From: a virus
IMG/VR virus record: IMGVR_UViG_3300013297_000018
Span: 1 to 20,659 of that record
Reading direction: 5' to 3' (one strand)
Length of the DNA stretch: 20,659 nt
Shown: piece by piece, positions 1-8,467 of the stretch
How positions within the stretch are numbered: position 1 is the first letter of the stretch
Layout: each line of letters opens with the position of its first letter
Notes under the pieces: model-generated
The model's database searches: none
Told to the model about the DNA's origin: nothing
Seen by the model: only the letters and a program-made list of their open reading frames with translations
Position numbers and translations under genes: made by a program

Positions 1-1660
1 GAAGGATGTCGTTTAACGCGCTCGCGATCAAGGTCGTCGAGTCGTCGCAGGCGTATCCGCGAGCGTAGGGGTCGGCGGCGTTGGCGTGTGTAAAGGAGAG
101 AGTGTTAATCTGCCCGGGATCAGTGAGTCCGCCGTGACGGGTCGCGATCCTGCGAACGATATCGGCGGGGGTCGAAACGTACCCGCCTGCGCCGACGTTA
201 TCTCCCTGCGCGTCAACGGTGATCGCGCCGGCTGGAGAATGGAGGAGGAAGATGTACCCCCGTACGAGATCCACGGTGTAATCCGTGCTGAGCGTGAGCG
301 CGGTACCCGAGTCGAAGACGGTCTGCACCGCTTGGAGCGCGCGGTCATGAATCTGATAGATCAGCGCGCCAGGCGCGTTCGGATCAACCAGTATCGCCGG
401 GCGCTGACGGACCTGGCCGTAGGTGAGGGGCTTGGCCTTGCCAACGATCGCCGAGGGCTGCCAGTCGCCAATCGCCCACGATGCGTCGGTAAAGGTAAGC
501 GGGTAAGGACCGCCGACAACGGCGAGCGCAAGATCAGCGACCGTGGAACCGGAGCCTTCACGGGTCGAGTAGTACGCGGCGAGATTGGCCTCCGCACCGG
601 AGAGAGAAAGGTACATGTTCGTGCCGATCTCGGTCAGTGAGCGGGCCATGGACCAGACGCGGATTTCCCCGATACGTCCGAGGAAGTAATTACTGAGAGT
701 ATCGGCCTGTCTACCGATCGTGAAGTTAGTCAAGAGCACTGAGGTAAACGTACCGATGATCGCGGTCGATGCCACCAGTACGCGGTCCACGTAGAGATAG
801 ATGAATCCGGCGGAGACGTCGAGAACGCCCGCGAGATGATGCCAAGAGCCCGCGGGGATCGCGGTTGCCCACTGCGCGGAGAAACCTGTTCCGACGTCGT
901 TTCGTACCCCGAAGCGGGGGAGATTACCCCCCGAGAGATCAAGACGTCGCAGCCCCGCGGCGAGACCGTTTCGCACGCTCACGAGATCGTACTGACCGGA
1001 TGTCGTGGTATCAGGGCGGACCCAGCACTCGAAGCACATCGACCCCGCAGGCATCGCGAAGGGAGTGGTGCTTGCCGCGTACGAGGAGCCCGACATGTAC
1101 AGGCTGGACGGGGTAAATAGCTCTCGTTGGAGCGGTCGGGCGAAGAGCTGCTGGAGATCCGCGAGCTGGATGTTGATGTACTGAGTGTTCCAAGTGAGTC
1201 CTGCCGCCGTCCCATTAAAGATCGGCGCGAAGGACGAGAACGGGTCGACCGGGGAACCGAGGTAGACAGTGATCGCGCACCCCGCCCACGAGTAGGTGGT
1301 GAGAGCGTCAACCCCGCCGTCGTTGTTGATGATCTGGACATCGCCGAAGCCGGGCGATGCGGGGGAATCAAACGACCCCGAGAAAAGGGAGAACTGACAG
1401 TTGTACGCGGATCTAAGACGCGGGGCGAAGAGCTGATTCGTGGGGGTATCGGCGGGGAATGACTGATAGCTGCCGTTGGCTAGATAGACGGTAACCGGGG
1501 CTTGTGAGACCGGGTCCCACGGACGCGCTACGAGGAGATAGACGCGGTCGAGGAGCGGGTCCGCGAGGAGACGAGGGAGGGTTGACGGGACGGAGAGATC
1601 CCATGCGGCGGGGAGCTGGGAGACCCCGTATTGTCCGGGAGAGGTTAGGCCGATGATCAT
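1..1660 (-). CDS. Tail hub/tip protein with inserted LamG-like domain (partial, 3' end outside window)
   Basis: This frame is open from an ATG at 1660 to the left edge, giving 553 codons without a stop. An in-frame TAG lies four codons upstream, so the ATG is the earliest ATG start, although no clear Shine-Dalgarno is seen. Residues about 1-165 resemble the N-terminus of large phage tail-tip proteins (VYLLVARPWDP, FPADTPTNQLFAPRL, GFGDVQIINNDGG). Residues about 400-553 resemble the next part of the same family (GKAKPLTYGQV, ILVDPNAPGALIYQIHD, then an ADIVRRIA helix). Between them, about 180-375, is a concanavalin/LamG-type fold: FECWVRPD, SWHHLAGVLD, IYLYVDRVLV, FLGRIGEIRVWSMAR, LAAYYSTREGSG. 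It follows the tape measure gene, the usual position for distal tail and receptor-facing proteins. I infer a tail-tip structural protein with a carbohydrate-binding insert. The exact homologue is not certain, and the C-terminus is missing. Confidence 0.75.
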   Translation of the reverse strand, partial: MIIGLTSPGQYGVSQLPAAWDLSVPSTLPRLLADPLLDRVYLLVARPWDPVSQAPVTVYLANGSYQSFPADTPTNQLFAPRLRSAYNCQFSLFSGSFDSPASPGFGDVQIINNDGGVDALTTYSWAGCAITVYLGSPVDPFSSFAPIFNGTAAGLTWNTQYINIQLADLQQLFARPLQRELFTPSSLYMSGSSYAASTTPFAMPAGSMCFECWVRPDTTTSGQYDLVSVRNGLAAGLRRLDLSGGNLPRFGVRNDVGTGFSAQWATAIPAGSWHHLAGVLDVSAGFIYLYVDRVLVASTAIIGTFTSVLLTNFTIGRQADTLSNYFLGRIGEIRVWSMARSLTEIGTNMYLSLSGAEANLAAYYSTREGSGSTVADLALAVVGGPYPLTFTDASWAIGDWQPSAIVGKAKPLTYGQVRQRPAILVDPNAPGALIYQIHDRALQAVQTVFDSGTALTLSTDYTVDLVRGYIFLLHSPAGAITVDAQGDNVGAGGYVSTPADIVRRIATRHGGLTDPGQINTLSFTHANAADPYARGYACDDSTTLIASALNDIL

Positions 1661-1709
1661 AAGCGATGGCTATGTGTGGCGATGGTGCTGGTAATTAGGT
1701 CCGAGCGCC

Positions 1710-4700
1710 TTACGCTGCTCGCTCTAGATAGTTGGCGATCCGGGAGAGCTTCCCTTGCTGCTCCTGGACCGCGCTCGTCAGCCGGGTAAGCTGAACGTTA
1801 AGCATGCCCAGATCTTCGTGATTGCGATTCGAGGAGGACTGCACGCTGAGGACGACCGGCGACAGATCGATCACGGAGGTTGGATTGACACCGAGACCGC
1901 CAAGCCCACCTGCACCGCCCGCGCCGCTCCCTGTGCCGAGCCCGCCATTCCCGCCCGACCCGAACGGGCCGGAGTAAACATTCGATGTCCCGGGAATCTG
2001 ATAGCTCGTCTGCCCGATGAGCCGGGTGAGCATGTCTTGGACGCGCTGGAAATCTACTCCATACCCGAGCGTGGACGGGTTAACCCCCTTCGAAATACGA
2101 AGGAAAGTGTCGGCGAGGCCGGAGAAAGCGTTCCTCGCATCGATGTTCCCGCCTAGACCCGACGCGTAGTTCGCTTGGAGCTGACGTAGCGCCTCGGCCC
2201 GCTGCTGGTCGGGGGTAAGCGGCGAGAGCGAGGGATTGGTGAGAAGCGACTGCTGATACGCGATCAGTTTGTCGGTTGAGGCTGCGAAGGCTTGTGCGGC
2301 GTTGCTCAGCGTGGTTGCAGCGTTCGCTTGGTTCTGCGCGGCGAGAGCGAGGACCGTTGCGGGGTCGGTGAAGTTCGTTCCGGAGCTGCCGCTAGCGAGG
2401 ATGCCCGGACCGGCCTTCCGGAAACGCTCGATCAGATCCTTGATCTCGGGGATGTAGTCGCCCACGAGACCATAAAGCGCGACAGCCTGTTCGAGCTGCG
2501 CTTCCTGGATTTGCAGGCTCGCGAGAGTGAGATCAAACTTGAGCTTCGCGGCCTTCGTATCCTCGTGGAGATAGCCGTAGAGTTGCGAGAGAAGCGACGT
2601 GGCCGAAGTGTCAAATGCCGCTTGCTGCTGAGCCTTCGCGGCGTCTGCGAGCTTGCCGGCAGCCGCGAAGAACTCGTCGGCGGTAAGCGTGCCGGCTTGA
2701 GCGAGGGCGTTGAGAGACTCGCGGAGCTTGAGCGCTTGAGTCGCGATGTTCGCGAGCTGACCGGTCAGTCCTTGGTTCGAGAGCGTTGCCGCGAACTGAT
2801 TGATCGAGTCGAGGATGCCGGACTTGATCGCCGCAACTTGAGCTGCCTCGGCCGCACGAAGGGCGGCCACGAGCTTATGGAGTTCCGCGGTCGAGAGCCC
2901 CCCCTGCGCCGCGACCGCTCGCAGCCCATCGATCAGCCCCTGCGCGCCGGTATGGACCGCGTTGATCTGCGTGACGAGCGACGGGAGCGTCGAGTCGATA
3001 AACGCCTGCGCCGGGCTTACGGCCGAGGCTCTTGCCTGTTCCTTGGCTTGGCGAATCTCAATCGCGCGTTGCTCGTTGAGCTTAGCGAGAGCTTCGGCGT
3101 TTCCGTGCGCGAGCTTGATCGCGTCGTCGTAGCGCTTGTTGATATCGTAGATCGCCGCCGAGAGCGCCGGAAGCTGGGTGCGAGCGAACTGCGCAAAGAA
3201 ATCGGCGAGAGTCTGTGCGTCCTGCGCGCGGGTATTGCCGCCGGCCCCTGTCCCTCGCGTCGGGACGTTCGCTGTTGGGTTGGCAGCGATATTGATGGCG
3301 GCGTCGTGGGCGTCGGCGAACATCCCAGCGAACTCTTCCCAGCGACCGAGCGCGACTAGCTGTGCTTGAATCGCAGCGAACTCAAGCTCAACCTTTAAGA
3401 CCGCGTATTTATGTGCCTGTTCCGCGTACTTAGCGCTCCCGTCGAGATACTTGTAGAGCGAATCAAAGATCGCCATCGAGATCTCGGAATCCGAGAGCTG
3501 CGTCGGGATCTTGGCAAGCTCGGCGGTATAGACGTCGATCTGATGGCGAAGGGTCGCGATCGTCTCGTCCCACTTCGTCTTCGCTGCGGAGCGCTCATCG
3601 GCATCGGAGCCTTTCGAGAGCCGGGGACCGTTGCCGAGTGCCTTGATCTCCTGCTCGGTTGCGGCGATCCGGTCCTCGATGTCCTTGCGCTGGGCCGCCG
3701 CTCCTTTCTTCATTTGATCGTCGAAGGCGGCGAGCGAGGCGAGAAAGTCCGCGGTGCTCGTGTCGATACCGAGCGCGCTGTTCTTGAGCGCCTGAACGGT
3801 GTCGGAGAATTTGCGCGTGATACTAGCGATTGCCGTGTCAAGCGCGGTCGCATCGTCTTTGAACGTGGTCTGTGCTTGATGGAGATCGGCGAAGTACTGA
3901 GACGCCGCGGAGGCAACTTGCCCAGATACGCCCGGGAGATTCTGGGTCGCGAGGCGCTGTGCGAACTCGACTTGCGCTTTGAACTCGTCAAGGCTCTTGC
4001 CGGTATAGTCGTGGATGGCGGCTACGACCAGCGGGTCGAGACCGATCGACGAGGTATGGCGGATCGACTCGATCAGCGCGTAGTTGAGCGCCGCCTCCAT
4101 ATCGCGGCCGAAGTTGGTCATCAATCCGTCGACGTAGACTTTCCATTCGGAATTAGACCCCTGACCGCGGTGTTTGATACCGATGCTCGCGTCGAGTCCT
4201 TGGAAGATTCCGCCGAACGCGTCGAAGAACGACTTGACCTGCTTGGCGAGGGCCTGCCCGGCGGTGATAAGACCGATGGTCTTGTTGTCGCCGGTCGAGG
4301 TCGCGACATTTAAGCTCTCATCGAACTGGATAATGCTCTCTTTGGTTTTCTGGAGATGGTCATTGAGCGAGTTGACGAGTAATCCGAAGACCACCAGGAC
4401 CGCGGCCCAAGCACCGACCGCACCTAGTGCGCCCGCCGAGCCGGTACCGGAGAAGAGACCGGCCGCACCGGAGCCTGAGCCCGCGACGCCTGCGGTACCG
4501 GCTGAGCCCACGAGCCCAGCGTATCCGCCTCCGCCAGAACCTAGAGATGTGAAACCGCCGCCAAAATTCCCTGCGCTAGAGACTGAATACCCGCCGCCGC
4601 TTCCGAGCCCGGCTTGCGCTGCCTTGGCGGCCGCTTGGGTCGCGATCCATCGTAGAAGCCACTGCGCCATCGCCTCAAACCACTGCGTGAGCCAATCTTG

Positions 4701-7379
4701 GATCGTGTGCTGGAGAACGTTTACGAACGTATCGCGGCTAGCGTTGGCGAAGTCCGCGAGCTTGACGTCCGCGCCGTTGAGGAAATTGCCGATGAGCGAA
4801 GAGAACTCTTGTGAGAGAGAGTCGGCGAACTCCTTGTACCTCTGCTCCGAGATAACAACCGCCGCCTGCACTGCGTGAAGGCTGTTGATCTGCGCTTGAT
4901 CTCCTTCGAGCCGCGCACGGAGCAGCGCGAGCTGCTCAGCGTTCGCGCCTCGCTCCTGCTCAGCGAGAAGCCGCTCCTCGATCTTGCGCTTTTGGGTCGC
5001 CGAGGAAAGAAGGCCGAACTGCTGTAAAACGCTTGCGACCGAGGCTCCGTACGCAAGGGCTGCGGCGCGCTGCTCTTCCCAATCATCAACCACTGCCTTT
5101 ACATCTCCGACGCTGCCGGCCGAGGCGCGAATGAGCCGATCGATGTTGAGTTGCTCCTTCTTCGTGTCGATCTGCTGGCGCTCTAGGTCGAGGATTGCAC
5201 GATAGAGCGGAGAGAGAAGGGCGAGCTCGTCTCTCTCATCAGCCTGTGCGAGAGAGAGAGCGCGGGTCGCTTCGGTATTGCGGTTGCGGACATCGGCGAG
5301 CTGTGCATCGAGCGTGGCGAGCTGAGCGGACAGAGAGCGCTCCTCACTCATCGCGGCGATCGTGTGCTTGATCGAAGATTCGAGGGTGTAGTTGGCGTTC
5401 GCGAGGCTTGCAACCTCGGCTCGCTGCTCAACGTACTTCTTGTTGATCGCCTCGATCTCCACTGCGACCTTGGCCGCCTCACCAGTCTTTCGCAGATCAC
5501 GGAGTTTCTGCTCGACGGCCGTGAGCGCCTCAATCTCGGTCCGATGCTCTTTGTCGAGCGCGATCGTTTGTGCCGTTACCGCGGCAAGTCTCGCCTGTGC
5601 ATCAACCTCGACCGCATACTCGTAAAGGCCGGCCTGCGCTGCGGCCAAGAGCGATTCTTTGGCGTCCCGAGAAAGGAGTAGCTTGCGCGTTTGATCGTCG
5701 AGCTTGTCATCGTACGCTTGGAGTACCTTCGCAATGTCTTCGTAGATCGATTGGAGCGCTTTCTCTTTCTTCCCAACATCGTCGATTGCCGAGCCGTGCT
5801 TCTTGTATACCTCGTCTGAACCTTCAAGCGCTTGGCGATGGATCTTGTATTGCGCGGTAAGCGTGGCTATGGCCAAGACTTCCTCGCCGACATGTCGCAT
5901 TGCGTCACCCGCCCCCTTGGCGAAGTGCAAGGAGACGTCATCCGCGACGGACTTGGCCGTCTGAGCAACAACTAACAGCGCTCCACTTGTCGGCCCTGGT
6001 ATTTTAGCGAGAAACTCAAATAGCTTGGATAGACCGTCAATTGTCCCGCCTATAAGCGTACCGATCGCGTTTTGAACCTTCGCCGAGACTTCCCAGGTGA
6101 GCTGCTCCCACTCGTGATACCAGAGACGGATTTTGTAGATGACTTCACGGATCATCTCGCCGATATCGTGCCCGAGTTCGGCGGAGGCGGCGCGAATCGA
6201 GTCCCATCCGCCGACTGAGCCGGTCAAATCGTTGACGAGATCTTCAAGAGCGGGGATGACCTCGGAGGCGATTCCCTTACGGAACTCACCCATGACCGTT
6301 TTTGCGATCGTGATCGCCCCCGAGAGAGTATGCGCGTACGCCTCCGCAGCGCCCCCGATCTTCTCGGTAAGTATCGCGAATACATGCTGCTGGTACTCGG
6401 CGATTCTTCCCGACTCCACCATCTCTGTCAGCATGTCGCGTTGACCTTTGGTCAGCACGATACCGACGTCGGCGAAGGAGCGGAGACTACGGGTATTACC
6501 TTCCAGGATCTTACCGATCAGCTCTGAGGAACTTCTGAGATCCTTTCCGGTCGCGGACGAGAGATCGAGCGCGGCCCGGGTCGCTGCGGGGAATGCCTCT
6601 CTCCCGATCTTTTCAAACCGTGACAGGATCAGCTCGGCGCCGAGTATTACGTCATCGTCACGACCCGCGAGAGTGACGTAGGATTCGGCGAGCGCCTGCA
6701 TGTTCCGTGCGGAGAGACCGGACGCAGAGCCGTTAGAGCGAAGAGAGGCTTCGAGCTGGACGAGGGTTTGACGGTATTTCTCTCCCTCGATGACCGATTC
6801 TTTGAGGAATTCAAACCCGAATTCGGTCGCTTTCCAAGCGAGTCCGATCGCGGCGACGGCTGCGGCGATTCCGATGAGAGCCGGAGCGAGAGGGCCTAGG
6901 ACCTCTACGAGCTCAGAGATTTTGACGGCCTTCTCGCCGAGGAGACCGAGCTTTTCGGCGGCCTCGGCAGCGGCGGGGCCTGCGGTCCCGGTCAACTCGG
7001 TAAGCTTGCCGAGAAGAGTCTGAAATTGGGTGAGACCACCTCCTGCGGAGAGGAATTTCTCCTTCGCACGTTCGAGAGCCTGCTCGTACTGTGCATGGGA
7101 GATGAGACCGCGCTTTAGAGCCGCATCAAGTGTGATGTGTGCGTCTTGATAGCGTTTCTGCCCAGCGACGACGGGGTCTAGGGAGGCCGCGAGTCGACGA
7201 TAGGCCTCGTTGATCTTACTGATATCCGATTCGACCGAGGGTCCGGTCTGCTTGGATTTCTCTCCTACTTTGGTAAGCGCGGCCGCGACGTCGGCGAGCT
7301 TGCTAACCGCCTCGGTAAGCGCGGCGGTGGCGAGATCGAACTGAACCTTGCCTGTGACGGTGCCGACGTCGAGGCCCAA
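1710..7379 (-). CDS. Tail tape measure protein
   Basis: At 1889 residues this is by far the longest gene and lies just after the tail chaperone genes, the standard place for the tape measure protein, which fixes tail length and fills the tail tube before DNA ejection. The start is a TTG at 7379, preceded by GGAGGG about 10 nt upstream; the next ATG is far inside. Residues 1-160 are heptad-rich helix. A hydrophobic stretch lies near 160-186 (APALIGIAAAVAAIG). Residues about 190-400 look like the conserved prophage tape measure domain (LRSFADVGIVLTKGQRDML, AHTLSGAITIAKTVMGEF). Long Ala/Gln/Glu coiled-coil regions fill 480-860. A Gly/Ser-rich linker (920-985) precedes a second hydrophobic segment (985-1005, WAAVLVVFGLLV), and more coiled coil fills the C-terminal half. 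The protein ends with a Gly-rich linker and a short helix. The in-frame TAA of the preceding gene lies only two codons upstream of the TTG. Confidence 0.93.
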   Translation of the reverse strand: MGLDVGTVTGKVQFDLATAALTEAVSKLADVAAALTKVGEKSKQTGPSVESDISKINEAYRRLAASLDPVVAGQKRYQDAHITLDAALKRGLISHAQYEQALERAKEKFLSAGGGLTQFQTLLGKLTELTGTAGPAAAEAAEKLGLLGEKAVKISELVEVLGPLAPALIGIAAAVAAIGLAWKATEFGFEFLKESVIEGEKYRQTLVQLEASLRSNGSASGLSARNMQALAESYVTLAGRDDDVILGAELILSRFEKIGREAFPAATRAALDLSSATGKDLRSSSELIGKILEGNTRSLRSFADVGIVLTKGQRDMLTEMVESGRIAEYQQHVFAILTEKIGGAAEAYAHTLSGAITIAKTVMGEFRKGIASEVIPALEDLVNDLTGSVGGWDSIRAASAELGHDIGEMIREVIYKIRLWYHEWEQLTWEVSAKVQNAIGTLIGGTIDGLSKLFEFLAKIPGPTSGALLVVAQTAKSVADDVSLHFAKGAGDAMRHVGEEVLAIATLTAQYKIHRQALEGSDEVYKKHGSAIDDVGKKEKALQSIYEDIAKVLQAYDDKLDDQTRKLLLSRDAKESLLAAAQAGLYEYAVEVDAQARLAAVTAQTIALDKEHRTEIEALTAVEQKLRDLRKTGEAAKVAVEIEAINKKYVEQRAEVASLANANYTLESSIKHTIAAMSEERSLSAQLATLDAQLADVRNRNTEATRALSLAQADERDELALLSPLYRAILDLERQQIDTKKEQLNIDRLIRASAGSVGDVKAVVDDWEEQRAAALAYGASVASVLQQFGLLSSATQKRKIEERLLAEQERGANAEQLALLRARLEGDQAQINSLHAVQAAVVISEQRYKEFADSLSQEFSSLIGNFLNGADVKLADFANASRDTFVNVLQHTIQDWLTQWFEAMAQWLLRWIATQAAAKAAQAGLGSGGGYSVSSAGNFGGGFTSLGSGGGGYAGLVGSAGTAGVAGSGSGAAGLFSGTGSAGALGAVGAWAAVLVVFGLLVNSLNDHLQKTKESIIQFDESLNVATSTGDNKTIGLITAGQALAKQVKSFFDAFGGIFQGLDASIGIKHRGQGSNSEWKVYVDGLMTNFGRDMEAALNYALIESIRHTSSIGLDPLVVAAIHDYTGKSLDEFKAQVEFAQRLATQNLPGVSGQVASAASQYFADLHQAQTTFKDDATALDTAIASITRKFSDTVQALKNSALGIDTSTADFLASLAAFDDQMKKGAAAQRKDIEDRIAATEQEIKALGNGPRLSKGSDADERSAAKTKWDETIATLRHQIDVYTAELAKIPTQLSDSEISMAIFDSLYKYLDGSAKYAEQAHKYAVLKVELEFAAIQAQLVALGRWEEFAGMFADAHDAAINIAANPTANVPTRGTGAGGNTRAQDAQTLADFFAQFARTQLPALSAAIYDINKRYDDAIKLAHGNAEALAKLNEQRAIEIRQAKEQARASAVSPAQAFIDSTLPSLVTQINAVHTGAQGLIDGLRAVAAQGGLSTAELHKLVAALRAAEAAQVAAIKSGILDSINQFAATLSNQGLTGQLANIATQALKLRESLNALAQAGTLTADEFFAAAGKLADAAKAQQQAAFDTSATSLLSQLYGYLHEDTKAAKLKFDLTLASLQIQEAQLEQAVALYGLVGDYIPEIKDLIERFRKAGPGILASGSSGTNFTDPATVLALAAQNQANAATTLSNAAQAFAASTDKLIAYQQSLLTNPSLSPLTPDQQRAEALRQLQANYASGLGGNIDARNAFSGLADTFLRISKGVNPSTLGYGVDFQRVQDMLTRLIGQTSYQIPGTSNVYSGPFGSGGNGGLGTGSGAGGAGGLGGLGVNPTSVIDLSPVVLSVQSSSNRNHEDLGMLNVQLTRLTSAVQEQQGKLSRIANYLERAA

Positions 7380-7385
7380 AGCAGG

Positions 7386-7745
7386 TTAGCCCTCCGCCTC
7401 GATCATCGTCTCGATCTCGTCCGGATCGATCCCCGCAAGAACCATCGCTCTCCGTTCGGCGATTGCAGCCTGTTCCTCTGGACTCGCGAGTGTAAGCTCT
7501 CGTTCCGCGTCCTTCTCAGCAAGTCGCTCTTCAGTCATGATCCAAGGGATAAAGTCGAGCACGGTAAACGGAGCGGAATGTGCGTCTCGGTCGCGGTTCG
7601 GCTCGGCCACGACACGAGCGATTGCCCCTGCGCGGAGATCGGCTTGGATTTCCCCGAACGGTTCGATCTCGGCGTACGCAAGCCAGCTCCGGTACTGCTC
7701 GGCCGGCATTGCGTCTGCGAGGGCTGCCACGTCCCATACCCCCAT
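7386..7745 (-). CDS. Tail assembly chaperone, gpT-like part (expressed by -1 frameshift)
   Basis: This 119-codon frame from ATG 7745 contains the hallmark of the phage T-type/DUF4035 chaperone segment: SWLAYAEIEPFGEIQADLRA at about residues 20-39, followed by a charged helical tail. In lambda-like phages the T segment is made only as a G-T fusion and acts as a chaperone that brings the tape measure and tail tube proteins together. There is no Shine-Dalgarno before ATG 7745. The frame is open upstream through RIRRSALLRSFYRLALA back to 7796, where a slippery heptamer sits inside the preceding gene. I therefore think the natural product is the fusion (204 residues of G plus 136 residues read from 7796, 340 in total). 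Independent translation from 7745 is possible but poorly supported. Confidence 0.85.
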   Translation of the reverse strand: MGVWDVAALADAMPAEQYRSWLAYAEIEPFGEIQADLRAGAIARVVAEPNRDRDAHSAPFTVLDFIPWIMTEERLAEKDAERELTLASPEEQAAIAERRAMVLAGIDPDEIETMIEAEG

Positions 7746-7753
7746 GGCGAGCG

Positions 7754-8407
7754 CTAGTCGGTAGAAGCTGCGGAGGAGAGCGCTCCGCCTGATCCGTTTG
7801 GGGAGAGAACGGTAGTATGGCTTGCGACGGACGCGGCATCGACTGGATCAAGCGGGATGCCTAGCTCGGCCAACAGCGCCTCGTGATCGTCGACCGTGAT
7901 CTCCTTGGCGTAGAGAATGGCGTTTGAGATCAGTGCGAGATTGCTCGGCTCAAGCGCGAGGATCTCGTCTCGGGTGTATGGTCGTCCGCTCGGATCGCAC
8001 CATCGCCCTTCGAGGTGATCGACGAGGAACCTGATCTGTTCGATGGGGGCAGCGTCCTTGACGCGGTCCGCGCTCTCGACGAGACGAAGGAAATCGGCGG
8101 TCGAGTGCGGGCGGTAGAAGACGACGCCGGAGGAGGCGTTAGGGCCGAGACCAGGAACCTCGACCGAGCGGAGAGGCGCGCGATCCCGGGAGAGAGAGGC
8201 AGCGGTCAGGACGCGGGACGAGGTGTGGAGCTGAGAGAGGAAGGTGCTCGAAGGAAGAGCGGGTACGGGTGCCGCGCTGTCACCGTTCCGGCCAAGGGTC
8301 GGAGCAGACTTCCTGCGAGAGGTGCGGGCAGCGATGGTCTTGGCCGGCTTAGGGACTTTAGGGGCTTTAGGGGCTTTAGGGGCTTTAGTACTTCTGCTCG
8401 TGGGCAT
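7754..8407 (-). CDS. Tail assembly chaperone, gpG-like
   Basis: This 217-residue protein lies between the major tail protein and the T-like gene, the position of lambda gpG. A good Shine-Dalgarno (AAGAAGGA) lies 6 nt before ATG 8407. The N-terminus is unusually basic and repetitive (KAPKAPKAPKVPK, then TSRRK), encoded by a 9-bp tandem repeat. Residues about 60-205 form a mixed helical domain with VPGLGPNASSGVVFYRP, EQIRFLVDHLEGRWCDPSG and LEPSNLALISNAILYAKE, which resembles chaperones that recognise tape measure or tube proteins. The last 15 codons overlap the -1 frame of the T segment, and C CCA AAC lies at codons 202-204. The zero-frame product ends at TAG 7754. The assignment comes mainly from synteny and the frameshift arrangement, less from sequence similarity. 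Confidence 0.8.
   Translation of the reverse strand: MPTSRSTKAPKAPKAPKVPKPAKTIAARTSRRKSAPTLGRNGDSAAPVPALPSSTFLSQLHTSSRVLTAASLSRDRAPLRSVEVPGLGPNASSGVVFYRPHSTADFLRLVESADRVKDAAPIEQIRFLVDHLEGRWCDPSGRPYTRDEILALEPSNLALISNAILYAKEITVDDHEALLAELGIPLDPVDAASVASHTTVLSPNGSGGALSSAASTD
7796..7802 (-). promoter_or_regulatory. Slippery heptamer for programmed -1 frameshift (G to G-T)
   Basis: On the coding strand the zero frame reads TCC CCA AAC GGA, so C CCA AAC has the canonical X XXY YYZ form in the correct phase. A one-base backward slip continues as CGG ATC AGG and so on, without a stop, straight into the T-like frame at 7745. The distance to the zero-frame stop is 42 nt. This matches the arrangement known for the G and T genes of long-tailed phages. 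Slippage efficiency cannot be judged from sequence, because A-site AAC is less slippery than AAG or AAA in Escherichia coli. Confidence 0.75.
8356..8388 (-). repeat. 9-bp tandem repeat encoding Lys-Ala-Pro units
   Basis: On the plus strand the unit ctttagggg occurs three times in a row (8356-8364, 8365-8373, 8374-8382), followed by a partial fourth copy, ctttag. On the coding strand it encodes repeated Ala-Pro-Lys in the N-terminus of the gpG-like chaperone. The repeat length is a multiple of three, so copy-number slippage would change protein length without breaking the frame. Confidence 0.9.
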
Positions 8408-8467
8408 GATCGATCCTTCTTGGAGAGATTGGCTCTGGTTAACAGACAGTCCTAGGCGCGCTTACTT

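Noticed and set aside
86-640. A 184-codon plus-strand frame near the left edge
   Set aside because: It is exactly codon-aligned and antisense to the tail hub frame, which has clear structural motifs. The openness follows from codon bias.
2292-4313. Plus-strand open frames of 355 and 300 codons inside the tape measure gene
   Set aside because: They are antisense shadows of the tape measure coding sequence. They have no family resemblance, no ribosome site and strongly Arg/Glu-biased composition.
8356-8388. CRISPR-like repeat array
   Set aside because: The repeats are 9 bp and contiguous, without spacers, and they encode Ala-Pro-Lys in frame.
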